Positions 46,029-55,585 of a stretch of 64,000 bases of DNA are shown here, one piece after another. Under the pieces are notes generated by a model. That model was not told where the DNA came from. It worked only from the letters and a program-made list of their open reading frames with translations, and did not search any database. Each line of letters begins with the position of its first letter. Positions within the stretch are counted from its first letter, which is position 1. Source of the stretch: an uncultured Clostridium sp. (GTDB taxonomy: Bacteria > Bacillota > Clostridia > TANB77 > CAG-508); NCBI GenBank assembly GCA_947651825.1, contig CANTAQ010000006.1:1-64000 (forward strand). Direction: 5' to 3'. The position numbers were made by a program, and so were the translations under genes.

Positions 46029-47451
46029 ACAAACTCCTTATTTTTTTATTATCTCCTAGTAATTTAAGTCCAATTATTGCTACTAATATTATTCCAAAGA
46101 AAGTTCCTCCATATGTCCAAGCTTCACTATTTAACAAAAACACACAATTTGCAAATAAAGTTGAAAGGCATAGGTTTATTAAATAGAATACATTTTCCTT
46201 TTTTTGCCAGAATATACAATAAAATAGCCATATTAGGTACCATGGTTGGAAATTTGTTATTAGTAAAAATAAAAATATCATTAAATATATTGTATGCTCT
46301 CTCATTTCTTTTTCTATCTTTATTTCTTTTTTTATTAATAGATTTAGACACTTTATAAAGTATAATATTATAAATGTTAAAATCAATATTCTATTAACTT
46401 TCCCTGGTACAGTTGCATAATTTGGGAAGATTAATCTTATTGCAACATACATACTTTTTGCCAGTTTTCCTTGCTGTGTTTGCATTCCTTTAAACACCTC
46501 AAAATCTTCTACAAATGGCAAATAAAATATTAATACTAATGCTACAAAAAATAGTATACACACTCCTCCAAGTAACATTCTCGTATGTAGCTTTTTATCT
46601 TTATAATAATACAGTACAAATATTGGAAGTAATAATATTGCAAAATATTTTATAGCTGCTGCTAAACTTAAAAATACAACTGTTGCCCAAATATTTTTCT
46701 TTTTAACTAGCATGTATGTTGCAACAAGTATAAACAATAATACAAACATATCATTATGTACATTAGAAATTCCTTCTATTAATACAAATGGATTTAACCC
46801 ATACATCAATGTAAAAGTTTTTTTGTTCCAAATTTTATATATCATATAACAATTTAGTATGTGTACTAATGCATTTATAAGTTTAAATATCAATAATCCA
46901 AAATCAATATTTCCAAATGAAAGTTTCGCAATTCCACCACATATTGAAGTCCAAATTGGTCCATATACTACAGTTGTCTTGCTCCATACATTATTATATC
47001 CCTGTTTCAAAACGGTGTCTTTTTCTAAGTCAACACTTTTATGACTATCTACATATTCTTTTATTGTTGTATAATATGGATTTTTTTCATACTCTGAATA
47101 TAATCTTCCTATACCTAAATAATAAAATACATCAGAACACCAAAATGGTATAACTATTACAAATATAAGTGATATAATTGCTATATATTTAAATATTTGA
47201 TTAGTATTTTTAAATATCTTATCCTTGTTCTTTATTATTAAATAATATACGATTATCATTCCTATTATTAAATATACATATACAAATGTTTGAAATATCT
47301 TATGTGCATCATTTAATAAGAATCTAAATTCTTTATCAAATCCTAAAATGGTTTTATTATTTATATAGTATATTATTGATGGTACTGCAAACATTATTGA
47401 AAAAATAATAAATATATATTTTATGTAATTATTCTTTTTTTCTTTCTTCAT
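46006..47451 (-). CDS. Polytopic GT-C-type glycosyltransferase (GT87-like)
   Basis: The protein is 481 residues with about eleven membrane helices. The first external loop carries acidic residues (FWCSDVFYY, GRLYSEYEKNPYYT), a typical place for the catalytic Asp of GT-C lipid-sugar transferases. The layout resembles polyprenyl-phosphate-mannose-dependent GT87/mannosyltransferase families. It overlaps the polA start by 23 bp. Substrate unknown; likely surface glycan assembly with the next gene. Confidence 0.75.
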   Translation of the reverse strand: MKKEKKNNYIKYIFIIFSIMFAVPSIIYYINNKTILGFDKEFRFLLNDAHKIFQTFVYVYLIIGMIIVYYLIIKNKDKIFKNTNQIFKYIAIISLIFVIVIPFWCSDVFYYLGIGRLYSEYEKNPYYTTIKEYVDSHKSVDLEKDTVLKQGYNNVWSKTTVVYGPIWTSICGGIAKLSFGNIDFGLLIFKLINALVHILNCYMIYKIWNKKTFTLMYGLNPFVLIEGISNVHNDMFVLLFILVATYMLVKKKNIWATVVFLSLAAAIKYFAILLLPIFVLYYYKDKKLHTRMLLGGVCILFFVALVLIFYLPFVEDFEVFKGMQTQQGKLAKSMYVAIRLIFPNYATVPGKVNRILILTFIILYFIKCLNLLIKKEIKIEKEMREHTIYLMIFLFLLITNFQPWYLIWLFYCIFWQKKENVFYLINLCLSTLFANCVFLLNSEAWTYGGTFFGIILVAIIGLKLLGDNKKIRSLYGKISFD

Positions 47452-47495
47452 TTCTTATCCTTCCTTAGAAGTTTTAGTCTTTAGCTATCCTTCAT

Positions 47496-49061
47496 TTATT
47501 CTACTACAATATATTTCTCAAAGTATTTAACATTATATTCTTCTAGATTATAGTTATCTTTATCTTCTATCTTCATAACATAGACATTATTTGGTTTTAA
47601 TTCTTTGATTTCTTCAAAATAATATTTTCCAAATGATAGTACATTTTTAAATTCAGCTTTTGGATTTTCATAATGTACGGTTTCTACAAATTCTCTAGTA
47701 TTATATTGTGTATAAAATAGAACATGTATGTAATTTGATTGTATTTTATTTGTTATATGAATTTCTTTATTTTCTATATCATCCACATACTCAATTACCT
47801 CTTTTAAATTTCCTTCAAAGGTTCCATATTCATTGCAATCTTCTGTAAAGTATTTAAAAACAAACAATCCAAAAGATATTAGATATAGAACTAATATTGT
47901 AATTGCTATTTTTTTTGATTTTGCTATAACTATGCAAATTCCTATAATTGTGTAATATATAATTGGTATCATTATTATGTTTATTCTGTTTATATTTGGT
48001 TCACATATAATCATTAAAATTATAGATCCTATAAACCATATATTGAACAAATAATTATATTTTACTTCCAATAACTTTTTCTTTTTAAATCCATTTATAA
48101 TTCCAATTATTGTAAATACTAATGAGAAAATATATGTTGTTCCAAAAGCAATTAGATGATTCCATGGCAAACCATCTGCTTGTAATACTAGTACTCCCAT
48201 TCCTTTAATAAAATTTATTGCACTCATTTTTAAAAATTCACTGGAAAATATTGAGGTTAAAACTTTATATCGATTTACTTCTAATTTGGGAATTGTAACA
48301 AATGGTAAATTAATTTGTTCCCATCCCAATGTATTTATTACTACATATAAAATTACAGGTAATGATACAACTCCTACAATTCCTATTGAAACAATTGCTT
48401 GTTTAATTGTTATTTTTTCTTTTCTTATTAAAACAATCATTAGTGGAATTAAAAATGCTGGTAAAAAATAATATGATGTTCCATATGAATATGCTGATAT
48501 TCCCGCTATTACAAAAGCAAAATAGTACAATATCTTGTTTTTATCTTCAAGACCCTTTATTAATAAATATGTAAATATTAAAATTAAATCTGGAAATAAG
48601 TTTGACTCTAATCCCCATCTGCTTTTCATAATATGCCATGGGCATATTGCAAAAAACGCTAACCCTATTATTGCAATCTTTTTGTTTGTGATTCTTCTTA
48701 ATAGTAAGTATAATACGCCTAGAGATATACAACCTAGTATCGCCATTGGTAATCTTATTGATAATGCACTTAATCCAAGAACTTTTATAAATGGTATCAT
48801 AAAATATGAAAGTAATACATTTTGTCCTCCACCCCATGATACTAGAAATGATGGAAGTTTATTCCCATTTCTATCTATTCCATAATTTAATATTGAATAT
48901 GCCTCATAACCAGATGATGCTTCATCACAATTTAATGCATTTGGCATTTCACCTATTCCTACTATTCTGATTAAAATTCCTATCACTAATATTATAATTA
49001 GTAATACATCAACTTTTGTAAATTTTCTAAATAGCTTTTCTTGTTTATTCTTTAGCTCCAT
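47496..49061 (-). CDS. GT39/PMT-like dolichyl-phosphate-sugar-type glycosyltransferase
   Basis: The protein is 521 residues. Helix 1 is followed by the acidic first loop ALNCDEASSGYEAYSILNYGIDRNG, the D/E-containing feature of the GT39 (ArnT/PMT-like) family. About 11 helices and an outside C-terminal domain (400-521) follow. It probably moves a sugar from a lipid carrier to a surface acceptor. Adjacent to the other GT-C enzyme; both may build a cell-envelope polymer. Confidence 0.8.
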   Translation of the reverse strand: MELKNKQEKLFRKFTKVDVLLIIILVIGILIRIVGIGEMPNALNCDEASSGYEAYSILNYGIDRNGNKLPSFLVSWGGGQNVLLSYFMIPFIKVLGLSALSIRLPMAILGCISLGVLYLLLRRITNKKIAIIGLAFFAICPWHIMKSRWGLESNLFPDLILIFTYLLIKGLEDKNKILYYFAFVIAGISAYSYGTSYYFLPAFLIPLMIVLIRKEKITIKQAIVSIGIVGVVSLPVILYVVINTLGWEQINLPFVTIPKLEVNRYKVLTSIFSSEFLKMSAINFIKGMGVLVLQADGLPWNHLIAFGTTYIFSLVFTIIGIINGFKKKKLLEVKYNYLFNIWFIGSIILMIICEPNINRINIIMIPIIYYTIIGICIVIAKSKKIAITILVLYLISFGLFVFKYFTEDCNEYGTFEGNLKEVIEYVDDIENKEIHITNKIQSNYIHVLFYTQYNTREFVETVHYENPKAEFKNVLSFGKYYFEEIKELKPNNVYVMKIEDKDNYNLEEYNVKYFEKYIVVE

Positions 49062-49078
49062 ATACTTTCTCCTATATT

Positions 49079-49738
49079 CTAGTTCTCTTTTATTGCTTTA
49101 ATTATTCTACTAGTTCCTAGTCTTGAAGCTCCTAAATTTATAAATTTTTCTGCATCTTCTAATCCACTTATTCCTCCTGCTGCTTTTACTTTCACTCCTT
49201 CATCTACATTCCTTGCCATTAGTTCTACATCCGCAAAAGTTGCTCCTGCTTTTGAAAATCCTGTTGATGTTTTTATATAGTCTGCTCCAGCTTTCGATAC
49301 TATTTTACACATTTTTATTTTTTCTTCTTCTGTAAGTAAACAAGTTTCAATTATTACTTTTAGTAGCTTTCCATTACATACTTTTTTTATTGCTTTTATT
49401 TCTTCTAAAATACTATCATACTTCTTATCTTTTAGCCATCCTATGTTTATAACCATATCTATTTCTTCTGCTCCATTTGATACTGCATTTTGTGTTTCAA
49501 ACACTTTTGTTTCTGTTGTATTGTAGCCATTTGGAAATCCTATTACTGTGCATACTTTTAAGTCGATATTATTTTCTTTTATGTATTCTGCCGCCTGTTT
49601 TACATATGATGGTGCTATACAAATTGATGCTGTTTTATATTTCATTCCATCATCACATATTTGTTTTACGTCTTCCCATGTTGATTCTTGTTTTAATATT
49701 GTGTGGTCTACTTTTGATAAAATTTCATTAATTTCCAT
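49079..49738 (-). CDS. deoC: Deoxyribose-phosphate aldolase
   Basis: The protein is 219 residues. The Schiff-base lysine is in [17 protein letters not shown], with a second conserved Lys in VKVKAAGGI. It splits 2-deoxyribose 5-phosphate into acetaldehyde and glyceraldehyde 3-phosphate in deoxynucleoside catabolism. Length and motifs are normal. Not accompanied by other deo genes here. Confidence 0.96.
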   Translation of the reverse strand: MEINEILSKVDHTILKQESTWEDVKQICDDGMKYKTASICIAPSYVKQAAEYIKENNIDLKVCTVIGFPNGYNTTETKVFETQNAVSNGAEEIDMVINIGWLKDKKYDSILEEIKAIKKVCNGKLLKVIIETCLLTEEEKIKMCKIVSKAGADYIKTSTGFSKAGATFADVELMARNVDEGVKVKAAGGISGLEDAEKFINLGASRLGTSRIIKAIKEN

Positions 49739-49807
49739 AATATTTTCCTTTCTATTTTTTACTTTTTTGTTATTCTATCATATTTTATATAACATTTCTA
49801 TAAAATA

Positions 49808-51097
49808 CTAACTTTTGTACTCATGTCCTTCTTCTCTTTCTACTCCTTGTGCTTCTCTAATTTGATTTTCCCAAAAAGGAGGTTGCGTGTTATTTTTATG
49901 ATATCTATAATTAGCTTGTAGCTCTTCTGCAGATATATCTAAAACTCTATTTCCTTTTGGGTCTATTATCTTTGTGCTACTTGTGTTATTATTTTCCTTT
50001 ATATTAATTACTAATTTCGGAGACATGAATTCACTATCGTCTAATGCATATACATATTGTGATGTTACATTTTGCAGATCTACTCCATGCCATCTTAAAC
50101 AATTTTCAAACATACTTTTACATTCTTCTATATGTGCAAATTTATCTCCAAGTTTTTCTTCAATTAATTCCCATACTCGACCTGTACGTTCTTCTTGTGA
50201 TGAGAATTCTCTACTTTTCATTTCTGTTATTATTTCATTTACTTTTGAATCAAATTTTCTGTCTTTTCCTATAATACCTATACTGTAATAAATTTCTCTA
50301 AGTTCTTCATCTGAAATACTTATTACATTTATTGGTGGTTCTTCTAGTTTGTGTGCATTTGATTTATCTCCATCTATTTTTCTGAATTCTTCATACGTCT
50401 TTCCAAAATATTGTGGTTTACAACCAAAAGTTGTAAATTCCAAATCCCATGTGGCATCAGTTATTACATTTCCATCTTCTGTTTCTGTTAGCATAAAATT
50501 ATGAGTTCCTGAAGATAACTGTCTTGTAGTTACTCCTACTCTACTTAATATTGCTCTTTGTATATATGTAATCCCATTGCATACTGAAATTCCAGAAGTC
50601 AGCGATTTCCATATATTTCTTGCATTTGCAATATATTGTGTTGTAGGTGGCTTGCTGTTTGATGGATAGTCTGCCATATATGTAACAAGTTCTCCCATCT
50701 TGAAATGCACAAATGCTAGTTTTTGTTTTACACTCCACTTTGGATCCATTTGGTCTACTATTCCTTCAATAATATTTTCTGCATTAAAGAATTCCTCTTT
50801 GGTACATGCTCCAATTGGGATATTATAAATTTTAATGTCTTCTTTACAGTTTGCCACAAATCTTCTAACTGCTTCATACCACTTCCTGTCTTGTATATCT
50901 GTTGTATTTATTTCTATCCCTTCTAACTCTGTTGCTCTTTGAGCAACATCTAAATATTCTAAAGGATTTCCTAGTATTCTTGCTCTCTCTTCATTTATAG
51001 AATCAAAAAAGCTTTCTTTTCTTTCATTTCCCAGATATAATTCTTTTAAAATCTTTACTTTTTTGTTGTCTTTCATAAATTCATCATATGTAACCAT
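49808..51097 (-). CDS. Transglutaminase-like domain protein
   Basis: 429 residues from MVTYDEFMKDN (51097), where the ATG overlaps the stop of the upstream gene (TAATG); the frame's first start at 51115 lies before that stop. The middle contains a transglutaminase-core Cys-His-Asp triad: C in GISVCNGITYIQRA, H in SGTHNFML and D in VITDATWDLEF. N- and C-terminal parts are unassigned and Glu/Lys-rich. No signal peptide, so cytosolic, like the second such gene at 4452-5396. Substrate and function unknown. Confidence 0.75.
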   Translation of the reverse strand: MVTYDEFMKDNKKVKILKELYLGNERKESFFDSINEERARILGNPLEYLDVAQRATELEGIEINTTDIQDRKWYEAVRRFVANCKEDIKIYNIPIGACTKEEFFNAENIIEGIVDQMDPKWSVKQKLAFVHFKMGELVTYMADYPSNSKPPTTQYIANARNIWKSLTSGISVCNGITYIQRAILSRVGVTTRQLSSGTHNFMLTETEDGNVITDATWDLEFTTFGCKPQYFGKTYEEFRKIDGDKSNAHKLEEPPINVISISDEELREIYYSIGIIGKDRKFDSKVNEIITEMKSREFSSQEERTGRVWELIEEKLGDKFAHIEECKSMFENCLRWHGVDLQNVTSQYVYALDDSEFMSPKLVINIKENNNTSSTKIIDPKGNRVLDISAEELQANYRYHKNNTQPPFWENQIREAQGVEREEGHEYKS

Positions 51098-51309
51098 TAT
51101 ATTAAACTCTCCCAATCAATATTTTTTATTATCCCATATCCATTTCCATCATCTTGATTTAGATAGGTATCTTTTCTTAAATTTATTAGGAATTCATTTT
51201 TGGTAGTTTCTCCTAAATCCATCTTAGTTTCAATATTGTAGTCACATAGCATTAATTTCTTATTTTTGCTAAATATTCGCTCTAAAAAATTTTTTATTAT
51301 ATTAACCAT
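51097..51309 (-). CDS. Hypothetical 70-residue protein coupled to the transglutaminase-like gene
   Basis: 70 residues, soluble, Lys/Asn-rich (MVNIIKNFLERIFSKNKKLM...). There is no recognisable domain. Its TAA overlaps the ATG of the following gene, so the two are translationally coupled and may act together. Confidence 0.65.
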   Translation of the reverse strand: MVNIIKNFLERIFSKNKKLMLCDYNIETKMDLGETTKNEFLINLRKDTYLNQDDGNGYGIIKNIDWESLI

Positions 51310-51414
51310 ATTATTTTTCCTTTAATATATTCGAATTATATATTATCATAAAACAATATTTTTTTCTATACGAGCATGGAAATTTATAACTTTATTTTAA
51401 GACAATCTCACAAT

Positions 51415-51443
51415 TTTACAAATTTTAGGAAAAATGTTATAAT
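51415..51443 (+). promoter_or_regulatory. Promoter of the second isolated plus-strand gene
   Basis: TTTACA (51415-51420), a 17-bp spacer and TATAAT (51438-51443), with GGAGG at 51465-51469 and ATG at 51477. Same layout as the promoter at 11159-11187. Confidence 0.6.
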
Positions 51444-51476
51444 TATAGTACTTTAACATTATTTGGAGGCGATTCC

Positions 51477-51740
51477 ATGAATGACATACAAGAACTATTG
51501 CCCATGCTCAGAGACTTCTTAAATGATCCCGAACTGCGGGAATTCAGACCACTTGTAGAGGAAATGATTAAAGGAGCAGAAATTCCTGGCTATGATAATA
51601 TTGATAGAGTTCTGGAACTTTTTTCCCAGAATGACCTTGCATATCATTGCCGGAGAATCGCTGAAGAACTCTTTTATGCAAATATGTTCCTTCCTCCTCC
51701 TAAAAAGAAGTGGGACGAAATGGACGATAACCTGTTCTAA
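51477..51740 (+). CDS. Orphan 87-residue protein of atypical codon usage
   Basis: The ATG is 7 nt after GGAGG. The protein is acidic and helical (MNDIQELLPMLRDFL..., then IDRVLELFSQNDLAYHCRR, ending PPPKKKWDEMDDNLF). No domain is recognised. Codons are more GC-rich than those of neighbours (CTG, GAC, CCC, TTC) and it has two in-frame CGG codons (51537-51539 and 51651-51653). It is a monocistronic plus-strand gene in a minus-strand region, with its own promoter and strong hairpin terminator, like the gene at 11219. A +1 shift at its first CGG would end translation within seven codons. Probably acquired horizontally; function unknown. Confidence 0.75.
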   Translation: MNDIQELLPMLRDFLNDPELREFRPLVEEMIKGAEIPGYDNIDRVLELFSQNDLAYHCRRIAEELFYANMFLPPPKKKWDEMDDNLF

Positions 51741-51750
51741 TGTCAAAAGA

Positions 51751-51785
51751 AGTCAGCTAACACTTGCGTGTTAGCTGACTTTCTT
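51751..51785 (+). terminator. Strong terminator of the second isolated gene
   Basis: A 13-bp perfect stem AGTCAGCTAACAC with a TTGC loop, followed by a T-rich tail. It could also end the minus-strand gene at 51792. Confidence 0.85.
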
Positions 51786-51791
51786 CATAAT

Positions 51792-52310
51792 TTATTGTAT
51801 CTCTATTTTAGTATTTTTATCTATATTCTCCAATATCTTTTCCATTGTTTCTCTACTAACTGCAATACAGCCTTCTGTTGCTTTATTATTAGAACAGTGT
51901 AAAAATATTGCACTCCCCATTCCTTTAACATTATTAGGATTTATTCTTATTTCTATTAAATATTCATATTGTATAGGATAATCTATTAAATGCTCTGCCG
52001 AATTCCAATCTTTTTCTACTTTAGATATGTCTACTAATTGATTATAATATTTAGATTTAGAATCATCAACCCAATACATATCTTCATTTATTTCTTGATA
52101 TTTCAAACTATTTTTATTATTTATTTTTTTATGTGTACTTAATATAATACCTAGTTCAAAACTTCCTAATGGAGTTTTTCCGTCGCCTTCTTTCTTATCT
52201 TCTGTTATTCCATTTCTTCCTATATATGCCTTTGTCTCAATATTATAATCTGGAAATTTTAGTGTCCACTCATTATCTTCATTTATAAAAACATATATAA
52301 TATTATCCAT
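51792..52310 (-). CDS. YkuD-type L,D-transpeptidase-like protein
   Basis: The protein is 172 residues. It has the L,D-transpeptidase signature: GDGKTPLGSF, then IFLHCS and ATEGCIAVSRETM, where H and the Cys of GC[I/V]A form the catalytic pair. There is no signal peptide, which is odd for a peptidoglycan enzyme. It may crosslink or trim peptidoglycan during growth or sporulation, or act on another substrate. Confidence 0.85.
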   Translation of the reverse strand: MDNIIYVFINEDNEWTLKFPDYNIETKAYIGRNGITEDKKEGDGKTPLGSFELGIILSTHKKINNKNSLKYQEINEDMYWVDDSKSKYYNQLVDISKVEKDWNSAEHLIDYPIQYEYLIEIRINPNNVKGMGSAIFLHCSNNKATEGCIAVSRETMEKILENIDKNTKIEIQ

Positions 52311-52373
52311 ATTTACTCCTCTCTTATACTGTGATATTCTATATGTTCTTTAATTATTACAAATTTCCCATTA

Positions 52374-52928
52374 TTATAATCCCTTATCTTTATCTATTTG
52401 TTTTTGATATCTGTCTTCCTCTGAAAATATACATCCACAATACTTCTGCATATATAATCCTATTTCTCTTGCTTTGTTTTGTCCCTCTCTAAATCCAATC
52501 CTAAAATCTCTATATATAAATTCTATTTCATATTTTTTAGCTAACTCTTCTCCTATTTCTTTTAAAGCTTCATGCTTTTGATATGGGCTTACAAGAAGTG
52601 TTGTTGAAAAAGCATCATATCCATTTTCTTTTGCGTATTTTGCCGTTTGCTCTAATCTTACTCTATAACAGTAATTTGAACATCTATTTTCTAAGTCTGA
52701 TACTACATTTTTGCAAAATTCTTTTAATCCATATTCTTCTTCAAATATGGCTTTTACATTAATTGATTTTGTATATTCTTTTAGACAGTCTCTTCTTGCC
52801 TTATATTCTTTATATGGGTGTATATTGGGATTATACCAATATATTGTTGGTTCTATATCTTCACATCTCAATTCATCTATACAATATACACTACATGGTG
52901 CACAACAAGTATGTAATAATAATTTCAT
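52374..52928 (-). CDS. queH: Epoxyqueuosine reductase QueH
   Basis: The protein is 184 residues. It has the DUF208/QueH cysteine pairs: LLLHTCCAPCSVY at the N-terminus, NRCSNYCYR and QKYCGCIFSEEDRY at the C-terminus, which bind an Fe-S cluster. It reduces epoxyqueuosine to queuosine at tRNA position 34. Upstream of ruvB, 17 bp gap. Confidence 0.93.
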   Translation of the reverse strand: MKLLLHTCCAPCSVYCIDELRCEDIEPTIYWYNPNIHPYKEYKARRDCLKEYTKSINVKAIFEEEYGLKEFCKNVVSDLENRCSNYCYRVRLEQTAKYAKENGYDAFSTTLLVSPYQKHEALKEIGEELAKKYEIEFIYRDFRIGFREGQNKAREIGLYMQKYCGCIFSEEDRYQKQIDKDKGL

Positions 52929-52944
52929 ATGTCTTCCTTCTTTT

Positions 52945-53949
52945 TTAATTTTTACATTCTATTCCTAAATGCTCATATGCTCTAGGTAAAGCTACTCTAC
53001 CTCTTGGAGTACGTCCAATGAAGTTCTTTTGCATTAAATATGGTTCATAAACATCTTCAATAGTTTCTACTTCTTCTCCTATTGTTGAGGCTAGTGTCTC
53101 AACTCCAACAGGTCCTCCTGTATAATTTATTATTATTGTTTCTAATATTTTTCTGTCTATATTATCTAATCCTAATTCATCTATTTCTAATTTTTTCAAT
53201 GAAATATCTGCAATATCTCTAGTTATATTTCCATCACCTAGTACTGATGCATAATCTCTTACCCTTTTTAAAAGCCTATTTGCTATTCTTGGAGTTCCCC
53301 TAGAACGTTTTGCAATTTCTAAAGAACCTAGCTTATCTATTTTTATATTCATTATATCTGCTGATCTTTGAACAATATCTTGCAGTTGTTCTTCATCATA
53401 CAATTCTAACCTACTCACTATTCCAAATCTATCTCTAAGCGGAGTAGTTAATGAACCAGCTCTAGTTGTTGCTGCAACTAAAGTAAATTTAGGTAAATCT
53501 AATCTAATTGACCTTGCACTTGGTCCCTTGCCTATAATTATATCTAAATTGTAATCTTCTAATGCAGGATACAATATTTCTTCTACACTTCTATTTAATC
53601 TATGTATTTCATCTATAAATAAAACATCATTTGGGGTCAAATTGGTAAGTAATGCTGCCAAATCTCCTGGTTTTTCAATTGCTGGACCTGATGTTATTCT
53701 AATATTTGAATTCATTTCAGTTGCTATTATGTTAGCAAGTGTTGTTTTTCCAAGACCTGGAGGTCCATATAGTAAAACATGGTCTAATGGTTCATTTCTT
53801 TTTTTGGCTGCTTCTATATAAACTTTCATATTCTCTTTTACTTTTGTCTGACCTATATATTCATTTAATGTTCTTGGTCTTAATGTATTTTCTACTTTTT
53901 CTTCTTCATTGTCCTGTAAATTAGGAATTAATAAATTTTCATCTTCCAT
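52945..53949 (-). CDS. ruvB: Holliday junction branch migration ATPase RuvB
   Basis: The protein is 334 residues. Walker [16 protein letters not shown], Walker [13 protein letters not shown], arginine-finger block [21 protein letters not shown] and C-terminal winged helix ([17 protein letters not shown]) are present. It drives branch migration with RuvA; no ruvA or ruvC in the window. Confidence 0.98.
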   Translation of the reverse strand: MEDENLLIPNLQDNEEEKVENTLRPRTLNEYIGQTKVKENMKVYIEAAKKRNEPLDHVLLYGPPGLGKTTLANIIATEMNSNIRITSGPAIEKPGDLAALLTNLTPNDVLFIDEIHRLNRSVEEILYPALEDYNLDIIIGKGPSARSIRLDLPKFTLVAATTRAGSLTTPLRDRFGIVSRLELYDEEQLQDIVQRSADIMNIKIDKLGSLEIAKRSRGTPRIANRLLKRVRDYASVLGDGNITRDIADISLKKLEIDELGLDNIDRKILETIIINYTGGPVGVETLASTIGEEVETIEDVYEPYLMQKNFIGRTPRGRVALPRAYEHLGIECKN

Positions 53950-53985
53950 TAATAAATGTCCTCTTCTTTCTTTAAATATTAGCTT

Positions 53986-54480
53986 TTAAAGACCTAAAGC
54001 AGTAAATATAATAATTGGATTCATCAATAATAATGTTAATTCTATATATCCAATAGTATTTCCATCCATTTCATCAAACATTGTAAATTTGTCCTCAATT
54101 AGTTTTTTATCCACGGTTTCTATTTTTATATGTCCAACATTTTTATAAACATAGTTTACTTCAAAATTCACTTCTTCTTGTGGATAAAAATATGAAATTG
54201 GATAATATTCTGTTCCTAAATAATTTCCTTTTTTATTATATAGATTTATCTTTATGCAAACTGCATCAATTATTTCATCTGTTGTATTTCTTATGTTTCC
54301 TTTTATATATCCTTTTGTATATGAGTTTTTACATTGGGCAATTTCTATTTTTAGTTCTTCTTCTTTTATTTCATATCCATCAAAGTCTTTGTAATGTGGC
54401 TTTGTTATTAAATTTGTAAAAAAAGTAACTACAAAATATGTTGCAATTAATAAAATTACACATTTAATTATTTTTTCCAT
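53986..54480 (-). CDS. Membrane-anchored FxLYD-type domain protein
   Basis: The protein is 164 residues. N-terminal membrane helix (about 5-25), then a beta-rich domain in which GYIKGNIRNTTDEIIDAVCIKINLYNKKGN resembles the FxLYD domain, and a second hydrophobic segment near the C-terminus (IELTLLLMNPIIIFTAL). Probably two-pass with an exposed middle. Function unknown. Confidence 0.65.
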   Translation of the reverse strand: MEKIIKCVILLIATYFVVTFFTNLITKPHYKDFDGYEIKEEELKIEIAQCKNSYTKGYIKGNIRNTTDEIIDAVCIKINLYNKKGNYLGTEYYPISYFYPQEEVNFEVNYVYKNVGHIKIETVDKKLIEDKFTMFDEMDGNTIGYIELTLLLMNPIIIFTALGL

Positions 54481-54589
54481 AACTTTTTCTCCTTAATATA
54501 TTTTCTGTTTAATTATACTATAATTTGGCGAAAAAGTAAACATTTGCTCACTTCAAATCAGTATTTTCAGTATATATAGCTAAAAAAAT

Positions 54590-54616
54590 AAAAGCAGTAT
54601 AATTAATTATACTGTT
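54590..54616 (-). terminator. Terminator of rpmE
   Basis: AGTATAATT / AATTATACT perfect 9-bp stem after the rpmE stop, with flanking A- and T-runs. Confidence 0.7.
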
Positions 54617-54635
54617 TTTATCTTTGTATATATTT

Positions 54636-54836
54636 TTATTCGATTCCATATTTCTTTTTGAATTTGTCTGCTCTTCCTCCTGTTGTATCTCTTTTTAAGT
54701 TTCCTGTCCAGAATGCATGACAATTTGAACATACATCGACTTTTAAGTCTTTTTTTGTTGAACCTACTTTATATACCTTTCCACATGCACATGTTATTGT
54801 TGTTTCTTCAAATTGTGGTTGTATTTCTTTTTTCAC
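54636..54836 (-). CDS. rpmE: 50S ribosomal protein L31
   Basis: The protein is 66 residues of the zinc-binding L31 form. Cys ligands in CACGKVYKVGSTKKDLKVDVCSNCH, then PFWTG-like FWTGNLKRDTTGGRADKFKKKYG. A peripheral 50S protein. It is upstream of a small lipoprotein-like gene rather than in its usual rho-linked position. Confidence 0.95.
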   Translation of the reverse strand: MKKEIQPQFEETTITCACGKVYKVGSTKKDLKVDVCSNCHAFWTGNLKRDTTGGRADKFKKKYGIE

Positions 54837-54860
54837 TTAAGATACACCTCTCTTTTCATA

Positions 54861-55022
54861 TTATTTTTCTTGCTCTGTAGCTTTCTTTTCAGAAAAGCCA
54901 TTCTTTACATCTGTAATAACGTCATCAAAAGATATTTTAGATGCTACCTTACAACCTATGTTTATCAAACATGCTATTACTAAAATAATTAATCCTATTT
55001 TCTTCCATGATTTTGCTAACAT
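54861..55022 (-). CDS. Small putative lipoprotein, 53 residues
   Basis: The ATG at 55022 follows AGAGGAG. The translation starts MLAKSWKKIGLIILVIACLI, then NIGCKVASKISFDDVI and ends KKATEQEK. A hydrophobic helix at about 8-22 is followed by a possible lipobox (NIGC). It lies between rplQ and rpmE, too short for typical gene finders. Function unknown. Confidence 0.6.
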   Translation of the reverse strand: MLAKSWKKIGLIILVIACLINIGCKVASKISFDDVITDVKNGFSEKKATEQEK

Positions 55023-55038
55023 AAGTTTTCATCTCCTC

Positions 55039-55557
55039 TTATACTAACTCAATTATTACTCTTTCAGCATTATCGCCTTTTCTTGGTCCTAGTTTCAATA
55101 TTCTAGTATAACCACCTTGTCTTGCTTCATATTTAGTAGCGATTTCTCCGAATAATTTAGCTGGTAAATCTATCTTATTTCCTTCATTGTCTTTTACTTT
55201 ATTTGTTTTTGACATTATCTTTCTTCTAGCATTTAATCTTGTTGGCATATCTTTTTGTCTTTTCTCTGTTTTTTCTTCTTTAACTACTCTTAGATATTCT
55301 TTACCATTTTTGCTTGTTACTTTTTCTAATTCTTTATTACCTTTACTATCTAATTTTGCTTTTACTACTTTTACTTCAACTTCTTCAAAGTTATCTTTTT
55401 CCCTAATTGCTAATGCTATTAAGTTTTCAGCTAAGCTTCTTACTTCTTTAGCTCTAGCTTCTGTCGTTTCTATTCTACCATGTACTAATAAGTCTGTTGT
55501 TAAGTTTTTTAACATTGCCATTCTTTGGTCTGTTGGTTTTCCTAACTTTCTAGCCAA
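55039..55557 (-). CDS. rplQ: 50S ribosomal protein L17 with internal insertion
   Basis: The protein is 172 residues against the usual 112-130. The N-terminal core ([24 protein letters not shown]) and the C-terminal [31 protein letters not shown] are normal. The extra about 45 residues (about 62-110, Lys/Glu-rich) lie in the middle. A 50S protein near the tunnel exit region. Last gene of the alpha operon. Confidence 0.95.
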   Translation of the reverse strand: MARKLGKPTDQRMAMLKNLTTDLLVHGRIETTEARAKEVRSLAENLIALAIREKDNFEEVEVKVVKAKLDSKGNKELEKVTSKNGKEYLRVVKEEKTEKRQKDMPTRLNARRKIMSKTNKVKDNEGNKIDLPAKLFGEIATKYEARQGGYTRILKLGPRKGDNAERVIIELV

Positions 55558-55585
55558 TTTTTTCAGCCTCCTTATATTTTAATTT

